Virus record (IMG/VR): IMGVR_UViG_3300047552_000997
Location: 1-21,282 of that record
Source of the DNA: a virus
Length of the DNA: 21,282 nt
Strand: one strand, 5' to 3'
Within the stretch, counting starts at the first letter, position 1; the number at the start of each line of letters is the position of its first letter. The translations under genes and the position numbers were made by a program. The notes below the pieces were generated by a model, which ran no database searches, was not told where the DNA came from, and saw nothing but the letters and a program-made list of their open reading frames with translations. Positions 11,095 to 18,258 of this stretch are shown in pieces.

Positions 11095-11303
11095 CGACCG
11101 AATGCCGCTGGTGCAAGTACAGCGTCGCATCGCTTGTCGATTACAAGCCGCTTTTGATGTGCCTGTTCTGGCGTCGGCAGGCCCGCGATACGTGCCCTGA
11201 GTTCGAACGCGAACCAGGCGCAGACGATGATTTTTCGCAACCCGACGACGGGCAAACGTCGCCGGATCACTTCCACCAATCGCCGAAGGAGGGCGACCAA
11301 TGA
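11091..11303 (+). CDS. Small Cys-rich protein with acidic tail
   Basis: With a GTG start at 11091 (GTGA overlap) the product is 70 aa, beginning VTTECRWCKYSVASLVDYKP. Four cysteines (CRWC, LMC, DTC) suggest a zinc site, followed by PEFEREPGADDDFSQPDD, an acidic linker. An ATG at 11079 would also work. The pattern C..C..C..CPxFEREPGADD recurs in small phage proteins. It precedes and is coupled to the helicase. Confidence 0.65.
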   Translation: MTTECRWCKYSVASLVDYKPLLMCLFWRRQARDTCPEFEREPGADDDFSQPDDGQTSPDHFHQSPKEGDQ

Positions 11304-12700
11304 CCACAACAGATTATCACAGCTTTCTATCTGAAAAGCTGGCTTTCGGATCATTCGACGGCATACCGATCGAGTCACTTCCTGACTGGCTTTTCCCGCA
11401 TCAACAGGATCTCGTTCGCTGGGCGTTGCGCCGTGGGCGCGGTGCGATCTTTGCCGACACTGGCCTCGGCAAGACCCGCATGCAGCTCGCATGGGCCGAC
11501 GCAATTGTGAATCACACGGGCGGAAGCATCCTGATCCTGGCGCCGCTGGCAGTTGCAGAGCAGACGGTAGAAGAAGGCGCATCGGTCGGCGTGACCGTCA
11601 CGCACTGCCGCACGGGTGACGATGTTCGGGACGGAATCAACATCACCAACTATGAACGGCTGCATCGGTTCGATCCGTCGCAGTTCGTCGGCGTCGTTCT
11701 GGACGAGTCGAGCATCATAAAGCACGAAACATCGAAGACGTTGCAGATGTTGCTGGATGCGTTTGCGCGCACTCCGTACCGACTCTGCGCCACCGCAACC
11801 CCAGCTCCGAACGACTGGACCGAACTCGGCACCCACGCGGAGTTCCTTGGAGTCCGATCGCACACGGAAATGCTCTGCGAGTTCTTCGTTCATGACGGCG
11901 GCGAAACGCAGACATGGCGACTCAAGAAGCACGCACGGCGCGAGTTCTGGCGCTGGGTTTCTTCGTGGGGCGCGCTGATCCGCAGTCCTGCCGATCTCGG
12001 GCATGACGACTCAGCCTATCGGCTTCCTCCTGTCACCGTTCATCAGCACACCGTCGAGTCGCCTGTTCTGTTCGGGCAACTGTTCGCTATGGAAGCGCAG
12101 ACGCTGAGCGAGCGCAGAACGGCTCGGCGTGAGTCGATTGCGCAACGTGTTGCGGCTTGTGCCGAGATCGTCAACGCGACGGATGAGACATGGCTTGTGT
12201 GGTGCGAACTCAATGCCGAAGGAGATGCACTACGACAGGCCATACCCGGATCGGTGGAGGTCCGTGGTTCTGATTCGGTCGAGGACAAGGAACGCCGGTT
12301 GCTCGACTTCGCGCATGGCAAAACGCGCGTGCTGATCAGCAAGCCATCGATCTGCGGGTTCGGGCTGAATCTCCAAGTCTGCCACAACATGGCCTTTGTG
12401 GGAGTGACCGACTCATGGGAGTCCTACTACCAGGCAGTGCGCAGATGCTGGCGCTTCGGGCAAACCAAGCCAGTTGACGTTCACATTTTCTGCGCCGAAT
12501 CGGAGGGCGCCGTCGTTGCCAATCTGGCCCGCAAGGAAACCGCAGCAAAAGCCATGCAGCAGGAACTTGCACGAGAAACGATCGATGCGGTGCGCGAATC
12601 CGTACTCGGATCGGTGCGCGAAACAAACGCATACACAGCACAGAAACGCATTGCCATTCCGTCATGGTTGGCATCTGAAAACATCGAGGTAGCAGCATGA
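11300..12700 (+). CDS. SNF2/DEAD-type superfamily 2 helicase
   Basis: This 466-aa SF2 protein shows motif I DTGLGKT (residues 53-59), motif Ia-like ILAPLAVAEQ, motif II DESS (135-138; the final His of DEAH-type is Ser), motif III ATATP (165-169) and the motif VI-like QAVRRCWRFGQ (378-388) typical of SNF2-type proteins. It probably remodels or unwinds DNA during phage replication or recombination. It starts in an overlap with the upstream gene after a clear GGAGGG ribosome-binding site, and its stop overlaps the methyltransferase start. The pair helicase plus methyltransferase is frequent in phages of Burkholderia type. Confidence 0.9.
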   Translation: MTTTDYHSFLSEKLAFGSFDGIPIESLPDWLFPHQQDLVRWALRRGRGAIFADTGLGKTRMQLAWADAIVNHTGGSILILAPLAVAEQTVEEGASVGVTVTHCRTGDDVRDGINITNYERLHRFDPSQFVGVVLDESSIIKHETSKTLQMLLDAFARTPYRLCATATPAPNDWTELGTHAEFLGVRSHTEMLCEFFVHDGGETQTWRLKKHARREFWRWVSSWGALIRSPADLGHDDSAYRLPPVTVHQHTVESPVLFGQLFAMEAQTLSERRTARRESIAQRVAACAEIVNATDETWLVWCELNAEGDALRQAIPGSVEVRGSDSVEDKERRLLDFAHGKTRVLISKPSICGFGLNLQVCHNMAFVGVTDSWESYYQAVRRCWRFGQTKPVDVHIFCAESEGAVVANLARKETAAKAMQQELARETIDAVRESVLGSVRETNAYTAQKRIAIPSWLASENIEVAA

Positions 12701-13593
12701 ACGTCGTTAATCAGGCCAACGGAAAAGACTGGACGCTTTACCACGGAGATTGTTGCGAAGTTCTCGGACTGCTACCGGATGCGAGTATCGATTACTCCAT
12801 CTTTTCTCCTCCGTTTGCGTCACTTTACACATACTCGAATAGTCCGCGCGATCTCGGGAACTGCCGAAACTACGATGATTTCTTCAACCATTTCAGCTTC
12901 GTGATCTCCGAGTTGCGCAGGGTTATGAAGCCAGGCCGCAACGTCTCGTTTCACTGCATGCTGCTACCGACCAGCAAGGAGCGGGACGGGTATATCGGAC
13001 TGCGAGACTTTCGAGGTGATCTGATCCGAGCATTTCAGAATCACGGGTTCATTCATCACTCCGAAGTCGTGATTTGGAAAGACCCAGTGACATCCATGCA
13101 GCGCACCAAGGCGCTCGGTCTGCTTCACAAGACCGTACGCGGAAACGCCAGTATGTCGCGGCAGGGGATACCCGACTATCTGATAACGATGCGGAATCCC
13201 GGAGAGATCATTGATCGGGTGACGCACGATCCAGCCGATTACCCGGTATCGAAATGGCAGCAGATTGCCTCGCCTATCTGGACCGATATCAACCCATCGG
13301 ACACCCTGCAATACACCTCAGCACGCGAGCACGAAGACGAGCGCCATATCTGCCCGCTACAACTCGAGGTGATCAGGCGTGGCGTGGATCTCTGGACGAA
13401 TCCTGGAGATGTGATCTTGTCGCCATTTGCCGGAATCGGATCTGAGGGACATGTATCCGTGCAGATGAATCGACGCTTCGTCGGAATTGAACTCAAAACC
13501 AGCTACTTCGAACAGGCCGCGCGCAATCTCAAGAACGCACGCAGTGGCAATGCCGACCTGTTCGATCTGATCGATGACGAGGCATTCGCATAA
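12697..13593 (+). CDS. Orphan site-specific DNA methyltransferase
   Basis: The 298-aa protein carries motif IV SPPF (residues 37-40) before motif I-like FAGIGSEG (244-251), the beta-class order found in N4-cytosine and N6-adenine methyltransferases. SPPF/SPPY is commonest in N4-cytosine enzymes, but the base cannot be fixed from this. HICPLQLEVIRRGVDLWTNPGD and RRFVGIELKTSYFEQA complete the usual C-terminal pattern. No partner endonuclease is nearby, so self-protection or regulation is likely. The start overlaps the helicase stop (ATGA). Confidence 0.9.
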   Translation: MNVVNQANGKDWTLYHGDCCEVLGLLPDASIDYSIFSPPFASLYTYSNSPRDLGNCRNYDDFFNHFSFVISELRRVMKPGRNVSFHCMLLPTSKERDGYIGLRDFRGDLIRAFQNHGFIHHSEVVIWKDPVTSMQRTKALGLLHKTVRGNASMSRQGIPDYLITMRNPGEIIDRVTHDPADYPVSKWQQIASPIWTDINPSDTLQYTSAREHEDERHICPLQLEVIRRGVDLWTNPGDVILSPFAGIGSEGHVSVQMNRRFVGIELKTSYFEQAARNLKNARSGNADLFDLIDDEAFA

Positions 13594-14463
13594 ATGGCCA
13601 GGATACGAACGATCAAGCCGGAATTTTTCCGGCATGAAGAACTGCAAGACATCGAGATCGCGAATCCAGGCAAGTACGTGATGCTCGTGTTCGCTGGACT
13701 TTGGGGCCACTGCGACAGCAAGGGGCGATTCGAGTACCGGCCCCGACAACTCAAGCTCGACATCCTGCCGTTTCTGTCCTTCGACATGAGCGAGACGTTG
13801 CAAATCCTCTGCAATGCTCGACTCGTTGAACGCTACGAAGTCGAAGGTAAAGCGTACGGATTCATTCCATCATTCGAAAAGCATCAACGACTTAGCGGGA
13901 AGGAATCAAGCGAAGGAGAGAAATACCCAAGCATCGAAAAAGCAGACAAAGAAGCAACGTGGAAGCAACGGGGAAGCAACGGGGAAGCAGTAGAGAAATT
14001 CCAGAACTTCACAAATGTCCAGGAAAGGGAAAGGGAAAGGGAAGGGAATAGGAACATGGAAATGGAAGGGGGATGCAAGGGGGAAACCATGTCGGACCCC
14101 GAACCAGAACCGCATGCCGAACCGCCAACCAAGCAGAAAGCCGCTCGCAGTCGCTCGCTTGACTGTGACAACGATCAGGACTTCTCGGAATTCTGGCAGC
14201 AATACCCCAAGCGCCACGGGACCGACAGCAAAGCTGCGGCTTACCGCTGTTGGGCCGCTCGCATTCGAGACGGTTGTGGACCAGGGACGATGATCCTCGG
14301 CGCCCAGCGATACGCCGCGCATTGCGATGCGAAAGGGATCACCGGGACCGAGTACGTCATGCAGGCCGCGCGATTCATCGGCCGCGATAGGCACTTCGAA
14401 AACGACTGGAGGAAACCCAATGCACCCCGTTCCGTCTACGACGTCAACGACCGCCCTTTCTGA
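13594..14463 (+). CDS. O-like phage replication protein
   Basis: The 289-aa protein starts MARIRTIKPEFFRHEELQDI, followed by a winged-helix-like domain (GLWGHCDSKGRFEYRPRQLKLDILPF ... YGFIPSFEKHQ). This is the N-terminus of many phage replication initiators. Residues 100-190 form a low-complexity linker that houses the candidate origin. The C-terminal domain shows FSEFWQQYPKRHGTDSKAAAYRCW, a helicase-loader-binding style. It begins directly after the methyltransferase stop (TAA-ATG) and overlaps the next gene by 44 bp. Lambda O has the same layout with an internal origin. Confidence 0.85.
   Translation: MARIRTIKPEFFRHEELQDIEIANPGKYVMLVFAGLWGHCDSKGRFEYRPRQLKLDILPFLSFDMSETLQILCNARLVERYEVEGKAYGFIPSFEKHQRLSGKESSEGEKYPSIEKADKEATWKQRGSNGEAVEKFQNFTNVQEREREREGNRNMEMEGGCKGETMSDPEPEPHAEPPTKQKAARSRSLDCDNDQDFSEFWQQYPKRHGTDSKAAAYRCWAARIRDGCGPGTMILGAQRYAAHCDAKGITGTEYVMQAARFIGRDRHFENDWRKPNAPRSVYDVNDRPF
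13951..13994 (+). repeat. 11-bp iteron array, candidate replication origin
   Basis: GAAGCAACG begins at 13951, 13962 and 13973 and a fourth, partial copy (GAAGCA) at 13984: exact 11-bp pitch. Eleven is not a multiple of three, so the copies are read in three different frames and encode ATWKQRGSNGEAVEK with no repeat at protein level. The repeat is therefore kept at DNA level, as origin iterons would be. Confidence 0.7.
14021..14076 (+). repeat. Strand-asymmetric purine tract beside the iterons
   Basis: From 14021 a hexamer repeat (AGGGAA/GGGAAA, about four copies) extends into further purine-rich sequence to about 14076, almost free of pyrimidines. It encodes the ERERERE stretch of the replication protein (residues 143-151). 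Together with the iterons 30 bp upstream it recalls the iteron-plus-asymmetric-tract design of the lambda origin. Confidence 0.6.
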
Positions 14464-15103
14464 GTCGGACCCGATGCGATCCGCAGTGCGTTCCGTGTTC
14501 CAGGCGGCAAAGGCCGATTGGGGAGTGAAGTTCACCAAGCAGTTCACGAAAACCGGAGATCCGGCCGACCTCACCGAAAACGCATGGTGCTGGCGATTGC
14601 ACGATCGCACCAAAGACACGCGACCTGACTGCGTGATCGACGGTTACGAGCGAGCAGTGCGAGAAAAAGCACCGTACATGCCGGAACTCGTGGATATCGC
14701 AACTGCGACCCGTGCCGTGTTCGCTGATTCGATCCGCAACGAGTACGCGATCAAGCAAGCAAGTGAGCCACGCATTCCGCCAGGATCAGGGATCGCCGGT
14801 TATGTCGCGCACTTGGAAGCCCAGAACGAAGGCAACGACATTGCCGCGGGCTGCATCGAGATCATGCGAGAGATCCTCACAAGACCGGCGCCGAAAGATG
14901 CGGACGAACGGAATACGCGACTCGACAAGGCGATTTCAGCACACGAAAAGCTGATGGCAACAGCGCCGCGAATTCGCCATCGCGGAATGCCGAAAACCTG
15001 CCCGGTCCACGATTGCGGAAAGCCGGGACAAATCGCAATGACAACTCACTCCGAGAGTACGGATCAGGTTTATTTCTGCGCCGAGCACTTCCGCAATGGA
15101 TGA
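14420..15103 (+). CDS. Putative replication partner protein (P-like position)
   Basis: The 227-aa protein begins MHPVPSTTSTTALSESDPMR. The middle part (WGVKFTKQFTKTG ... TENAWCWRLHDRTKDTRP, YERAVREKAPYMPELVDI) has the flavour of phage P-type helicase loaders, which load the host DnaB. The C-terminus holds CPVHDCGKPGQIAM and YFCAEHF, a likely four-ligand zinc site unusual for P. GGAGG at 14408-14412 fixes the start at 14420. No Walker motifs are present, so it is not a DnaC-type ATPase. Confidence 0.65.
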   Translation: MHPVPSTTSTTALSESDPMRSAVRSVFQAAKADWGVKFTKQFTKTGDPADLTENAWCWRLHDRTKDTRPDCVIDGYERAVREKAPYMPELVDIATATRAVFADSIRNEYAIKQASEPRIPPGSGIAGYVAHLEAQNEGNDIAAGCIEIMREILTRPAPKDADERNTRLDKAISAHEKLMATAPRIRHRGMPKTCPVHDCGKPGQIAMTTHSESTDQVYFCAEHFRNG

Positions 15104-15353
15104 CATCGACAAGCGGATTCTCGCGTTTGCATTGTCCGTCCCGAATGAAGCCGACCGCAAACGCGCAGTGTTCGAACGGCTCAAGACCGAGTCGCCGGAT
15201 GTTGCCGAGTGGATCTCGCAGATGTCGCAGGCATTCGGCCGGCCGGCCGCGATCGTCATCAAGTTTCGCAGCGGCGAGTTGTTTCGATCGGGCCGGATCA
15301 TGGCAGCACAAGATTACCCAGACTTTGCGAAACGATGCGAGCGAAACGCTTAG
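15096..15353 (+). CDS. Hypothetical 85-aa protein
   Basis: The product begins MDDIDKRILAFALSVPNEAD and is mostly helical with a central MSQAFGRPAAIVIKFRSGELF. It overlaps the previous stop by 8 bp and the VRR-NUC start by 19 bp. No family is recognised. Confidence 0.65.
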   Translation: MDDIDKRILAFALSVPNEADRKRAVFERLKTESPDVAEWISQMSQAFGRPAAIVIKFRSGELFRSGRIMAAQDYPDFAKRCERNA

Positions 15354-15721
15354 CCACATTTCGCCGTGACGAACACACGGAGCAGTGCGTGCTGATGACC
15401 TGGCTACAAATCCGTCACCCGGACGTGTGGCCGAGTGCCTACGCAATCCCAAACGGCGGACACCGCCATGTGGCTGTGGCGGCACGGATGAAAGATGAAG
15501 GCGTGAAACCTGGCGTGCCGGATCTCTGCATCGCAATCCCACGCGGATCTCGGCATGGGCTTTATCTCGAACTGAAAGCGACAGGAACAACCGCATCGGC
15601 GGTTTCGAAGGAACAGCGCGAATGGATCGCGCGGCTACGGACGGCAGGTTACGCGGCGGAAGTCGCGCATGGATTCGAACAGGCAACGCAAATCATCGAG
15701 GAGTACTTAGGCAATGCATGA
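15335..15721 (+). CDS. VRR-NUC domain nuclease
   Basis: This 128-aa protein matches stand-alone phage VRR-NUC enzymes of the PD-(D/E)xK class. Motifs: AIPNGGHRHVAVAARMKDEG (residues 38-56), PGVPD with catalytic Asp63, and LELKATG with Glu79 and Lys81, then KEQREWIARL. Family members act on branched or nicked DNA, such as Holliday junctions in some cases. The start at 15335 (MRAKRLATFRRDEHTEQCVL) is preferred; an ATG 21 codons later is possible. It sits in the replication module. Confidence 0.92.
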   Translation: MRAKRLATFRRDEHTEQCVLMTWLQIRHPDVWPSAYAIPNGGHRHVAVAARMKDEGVKPGVPDLCIAIPRGSRHGLYLELKATGTTASAVSKEQREWIARLRTAGYAAEVAHGFEQATQIIEEYLGNA

Positions 15722-15980
15722 ATGCAGAGGTTGCGGTAAACAATTTCGCTCTGTTGGCGCATTTGACATGCACCGTACAGGACGACATGGGAAAGACAGG
15801 CGATGCATGACAAGCGAAGAAATGCAAAAAATCGGGATGATCGATCGAAATGGATACTGGATAGGATCAGAAATGCCGAACGCAGCCATCGTCAGACGTG
15901 AAATTTTCAACGCAAACGAAATGCCAGCTACAACGGTAGCGGGTAAGGGTGAAACGCTTAAATTTGAGGCTACAGCATGA
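15714..15980 (+). CDS. Small zinc-finger protein
   Basis: The 88-aa protein starts MHECRGCGKQFRSVGAFDMH, a C2H2-like finger (C4, C7, H20, H25). RRCMTSEEMQKIGM and NGYWIGSEMP follow. This arrangement (CxGCGxxF...AFDxHR ... RC...EM) recurs in small replication-module proteins of phages; role unknown but probably nucleic-acid binding. Two start codons (15714, 15718) are adjacent; only the first is in frame. Confidence 0.75.
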   Translation: MHECRGCGKQFRSVGAFDMHRTGRHGKDRRCMTSEEMQKIGMIDRNGYWIGSEMPNAAIVRREIFNANEMPATTVAGKGETLKFEATA

Positions 15981-16285
15981 TTCTAAAAAACCTCGTCGTC
16001 ACCAACGGCGAATACACAACACGCGACGGCGAAACCAAGCGACGCTACGTGACCATAGGGCAACTGCACGAGCACGAAGGGCGGCAGTACATCACGCTCG
16101 ACGCTCATGTGAACCTCGCTGGATTCCAACGGAAGGAAGGAGAGTCACGTGTGTTCGCGAATTTGTACGACCCACAACCAAGGGGACATGAAACGCAAAG
16201 CGCGGCGCCACGGTCAGAAATGGCGCCTTCGCGTGCCAGTTCCGCGCCGTCAGATGTCCCGTTTGAGGACGATATCCCGTTTTGA
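15977..16285 (+). CDS. SSB-like protein with acidic DDIPF tail
   Basis: The 102-aa protein has a beta-rich N-terminal domain (MILKNLVVTNGEYTTRDGET ... YVTIGQLHEHEGRQYITLDAHVN in part), consistent with an OB fold. A flexible Ser/Pro/Ala linker leads to DVPFEDDIPF. The last residues copy the acidic C-terminal tip of bacterial SSB, which recruits partner enzymes such as exonucleases, PriA and RecQ. It probably coats single-stranded DNA during phage replication; being shorter than SSB, it is a divergent member or analogue. Start overlaps the upstream stop (ATGA). Confidence 0.75.
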   Translation: MILKNLVVTNGEYTTRDGETKRRYVTIGQLHEHEGRQYITLDAHVNLAGFQRKEGESRVFANLYDPQPRGHETQSAAPRSEMAPSRASSAPSDVPFEDDIPF

Positions 16286-16293
16286 GGTGAAAC

Positions 16294-16611
16294 ATGGACT
16301 TTGACACCTACCAGACCAGGGCCGCGCAAACGGCAATCTACCCAGGCAAGGATTACCCGGTTTTCGGACTCGCAGAGGAAGCGGGCGAAGTCTGCGGAAT
16401 CATTGCCAAGGCAAGCAGGGACAACGGCGGCATCTTGGATGGAGAGAAAGTATTGAAGCTCAGAAAGGAACTCGGAGATGTCCTATGGATGGTGGCGATG
16501 ATTAGCTACGAGTACGGGCTATCGCTGCAAGATGTTGCACAAGCCAATCTCGAAAAACTGGCAGACCGCAAGAATCGCGGAGTGCTCGGAGGATCGGGAG
16601 ATGATCGATGA
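16294..16611 (+). CDS. MazG-like nucleotide pyrophosphohydrolase
   Basis: The 105-aa protein has the all-alpha NTP-PPase signature: GLAEEAGEVCGIIAK (E28, E29, E32) and KLRKELGDVLWMVA (E59, D62), the metal-binding residues of MazG. Phage MazG enzymes hydrolyse (d)NTPs or alarmone-like nucleotides and may keep the host permissive. A GAGGTGAAAC ribosome-binding site precedes the ATG. It is followed by a DUF1599-like gene, a frequent pair in phages. Confidence 0.9.
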   Translation: MDFDTYQTRAAQTAIYPGKDYPVFGLAEEAGEVCGIIAKASRDNGGILDGEKVLKLRKELGDVLWMVAMISYEYGLSLQDVAQANLEKLADRKNRGVLGGSGDDR

Positions 16612-16877
16612 ATACTCAGGAATTGATCGTCATGGTGTGCGATGAAATCAAGGACGTTCTGCTACAGAAAAACTCGGCCTATGGAGACTCTGCGATCAAC
16701 CCGCTGCGTGTATTCAGTCGGGCCGATTCGATCGAGCAAATCAACGTGCGGATTGACGACAAGCTATCCCGCATCGCTCGGGGATCAAATGCCGGTGAAG
16801 ATACAGAACTTGACTTGATCGGGTATCTCGTTTTGAAGCGCGTTGCGAAACTTGCAGGAGAATCCAATGGAAGATAA
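16608..16877 (+). CDS. DUF1599-like (nucleotide modification associated) protein
   Basis: The 89-aa protein carries LLQKNSAYGDSAINPLRVFS and RIDDKLSRIARGSN, followed by EDTELDLIGYLVLKRVA, the pattern of the DUF1599 / nucleotide-modification-associated family. Members occur with MazG-like and thymidylate-type genes in phages and are thought to act on nucleotides. The ATG overlaps the MazG-like stop. Confidence 0.85.
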   Translation: MNTQELIVMVCDEIKDVLLQKNSAYGDSAINPLRVFSRADSIEQINVRIDDKLSRIARGSNAGEDTELDLIGYLVLKRVAKLAGESNGR

Positions 16878-16989
16878 CCACGAAGAATGCTCGGGCCGAA
16901 TGCTCGGAGTTGTCCTGATTTCATCGCTCGCGATGTTGTGCGGGTTTGTCGCTGGGATGTATTTCGGATACGCATTGGCCATCTCATGA
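16867..16989 (+). CDS. 40-aa single-span membrane protein
   Basis: The frame encodes MEDNHEECSGRMLGVVLISS followed by LAMLCGFVAGMYFGYALAIS. One transmembrane helix with small-residue GxxxG-like spacing is evident. It overlaps the upstream gene by 11 bp and the next ATG by 4 bp. Function unknown. Confidence 0.6.
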   Translation: MEDNHEECSGRMLGVVLISSLAMLCGFVAGMYFGYALAIS

Positions 16990-17231
16990 AACTACCAGGC
17001 GCTCTCGGTGAAATTGCAGCAATCGCAGGAATTCCAGCTGCGCTCGCAATCGCAGAGCGCCTCGGTGGGCAATTCGTCTACATCCAACGGGCCGATTCAA
17101 TCTTGCGCAACGACAGGAACGAGAAGATCCGAAACGATCACAAGACAGGCCTCACAATCGAAGTTCTGGCAGTCCGATACAGGCTATCGAAGCGGCAAAT
17201 CATCAACATCCTGGACGTGGAAGACGAGTGA
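16986..17231 (+). CDS. Mor-like transcription regulator
   Basis: The 81-aa protein begins MKLPGALGEIAAIAGIPAAL and matches the C-terminal part of Mor/C activators of Mu-like phages: AIAERLGGQFVYIQ, then a helix-turn-helix TIEVLAVRYRLSKRQIINIL. Mor-type dimers activate middle or late promoters by bending DNA just upstream of a weak -10. It lacks much of the N-terminal domain of Mu Mor (129 aa), but short Mor-like proteins are common in other phages. It is the last gene before the lysis cassette, next to the dyad at 17228-17255. Confidence 0.8.
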   Translation: MKLPGALGEIAAIAGIPAALAIAERLGGQFVYIQRADSILRNDRNEKIRNDHKTGLTIEVLAVRYRLSKRQIINILDVEDE

Positions 17232-17255
17232 AATAAACCATATGGAACGTTTCAC
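17228..17255. promoter_or_regulatory. 28-bp dyad, candidate Mor-like operator / late promoter
   Basis: GTGAAA (17228-17233), CCATATGG (17238-17245, itself palindromic) and TTTCAC (17250-17255) are placed symmetrically with 4-bp spacers, so 20 of 28 positions obey the dyad. A run of six T (17257-17262) follows. It overlaps the Mor-like stop and lies 43 bp before the next gene, fitting autoregulation or activation of late genes. A weak terminator is the alternative. Confidence 0.55.
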
Positions 17256-17297
17256 CTTTTTTGCGCTACGGTCAGGCGATAAATCGGAGATCACGCC

Positions 17298-17588
17298 ATG
17301 AACTCAATGCTCTACTGGTTACTCACTCAACTCGCGAATTACATCCTCGGTGAGCAAATCATCGAGCGCGTCGTCGCCGCTGTTGGCCGATGGGCAGAGA
17401 AAAAGTTCAAGGAAGGAACGCCAGACTCAGACGCTAATTCACTGCGACGGCATGGCGTTTTGGACGAGATCAAGGCGTGGGGCGAAGACCCGAAAGACCC
17501 GTGCCCGAGCTTGTCGGAATCGTTCCGGCGCCTGGCGCTTGAGCTTGGCTTTCGACTGTTCAAGATCGGCCAGGAGCAAACCAAATGA
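17298..17588 (+). CDS. Hypothetical 96-aa protein, first gene of the lysis cassette
   Basis: The product begins MNSMLYWLLTQLANYILGEQ with an amphipathic N-terminal helix, then VVAAVGRWAEKKFKEGTPDS and a helical C-terminus (LSESFRRLALELGFRLF). The helix could bind the inner membrane face. It is coupled to the next gene by ATGA. No family is recognised; a holin-accessory role is possible only from position. Confidence 0.65.
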   Translation: MNSMLYWLLTQLANYILGEQIIERVVAAVGRWAEKKFKEGTPDSDANSLRRHGVLDEIKAWGEDPKDPCPSLSESFRRLALELGFRLFKIGQEQTK

Positions 17589-17806
17589 AAGGCTGGCTCA
17601 CGAAAACAGCAGGCGCGCTTTTGATCCTGTACGGCATCATCGGCGCAATCTCAGGACTGCATGACTTCGACTCGGCATTCCTCATGGTCGGAAACGGACT
17701 TGGCTATATCGGACTCCGCAGAAACCAAGACACGATCAAGGCCGATATCATCGCGGCACAAGTAAGCCCGCCGAGCATCGATGACATTGTGAGGCGCAAT
17801 CAGTGA
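17585..17806 (+). CDS. Small two-span membrane protein, possible lysis accessory
   Basis: The 73-aa product begins MKGWLTKTAGALLILYGIIG, with two hydrophobic spans (about 8-25 and 30-46) split by SGLHDFDS and a cytoplasmic-like tail DDIVRRNQ. The pattern resembles small membrane proteins found beside endolysins in proteobacterial phages. It may be a second holin or antiholin. The stop overlaps the endolysin GTG. Confidence 0.65.
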   Translation: MKGWLTKTAGALLILYGIIGAISGLHDFDSAFLMVGNGLGYIGLRRNQDTIKADIIAAQVSPPSIDDIVRRNQ

Positions 17807-18258
17807 GGCAAGTATCGTTGCGCGGCCTCGCACTGATTCGAGAATTCGAAGGATGCAAACTGCGCGCGTACAAATGCCCTGCCGGTGTCTGGACGATCGG
17901 ATACGGAACGACTCGCATAGCCGGTAAGCCGGTAAAGCCGTCGCTCTGGATAAGTCAAGCAGAGGCCGAGATTCTGCTACAGCATCAAGTCGAAGATCAT
18001 TGGGAAGAAGCCGAAAAGCAAATCCTGCACGCGGACGAACTCGCACAAGAACAAGTCGATGCGCTGGCATCGTTTGTTTTCAACGTCGGAGTCGGGGCGT
18101 TTCAAGGCTCAACTCTGCTCAAGCTGTTGAACCAGGGACTCGACACGAAAGCCGCTGATGAATTCACGAAGTGGAACAAAGCAGGAGGCAAAGTATCGCG
18201 CGGACTTGTGCGCAGACGTCGTGCTGAAAAAGAACTCTTTTTAAGGGGTATCCAATGA
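17803..18258 (+). CDS. Endolysin, T4-type lysozyme (GH24 muramidase)
   Basis: The 151-aa enzyme cleaves the MurNAc-GlcNAc bond of peptidoglycan. The catalytic triad of the family is visible as Glu16 (REFEGCKLRAY), Cys25 (YKCPAGVW, at the Asp position as in the E-x8-D/C-x5-T variants) and Thr31 (WTIGYGTT). ALASFVFNVGVGAFQGSTLLKLLN and GLVRRRRAEKELFL are normal GH24 elements. There is no signal-anchor N-terminus, so it should need a true holin. The start is GTG at 17803 overlapping the previous TGA. Confidence 0.94.
   Translation: MRQVSLRGLALIREFEGCKLRAYKCPAGVWTIGYGTTRIAGKPVKPSLWISQAEAEILLQHQVEDHWEEAEKQILHADELAQEQVDALASFVFNVGVGAFQGSTLLKLLNQGLDTKAADEFTKWNKAGGKVSRGLVRRRRAEKELFLRGIQ

Noticed and set aside
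11300-13593. Restriction-modification or DISARM-like defence operon
   Set aside because: Helicase and methyltransferase are adjacent, but no nuclease or specificity partner is present and the genes sit inside a phage replication operon.
14021-14076. Protein-level Glu/Arg repeat as a functional domain
   Set aside because: The ERERERE stretch is a by-product of the purine hexamer repeat and is better explained as part of the candidate origin.
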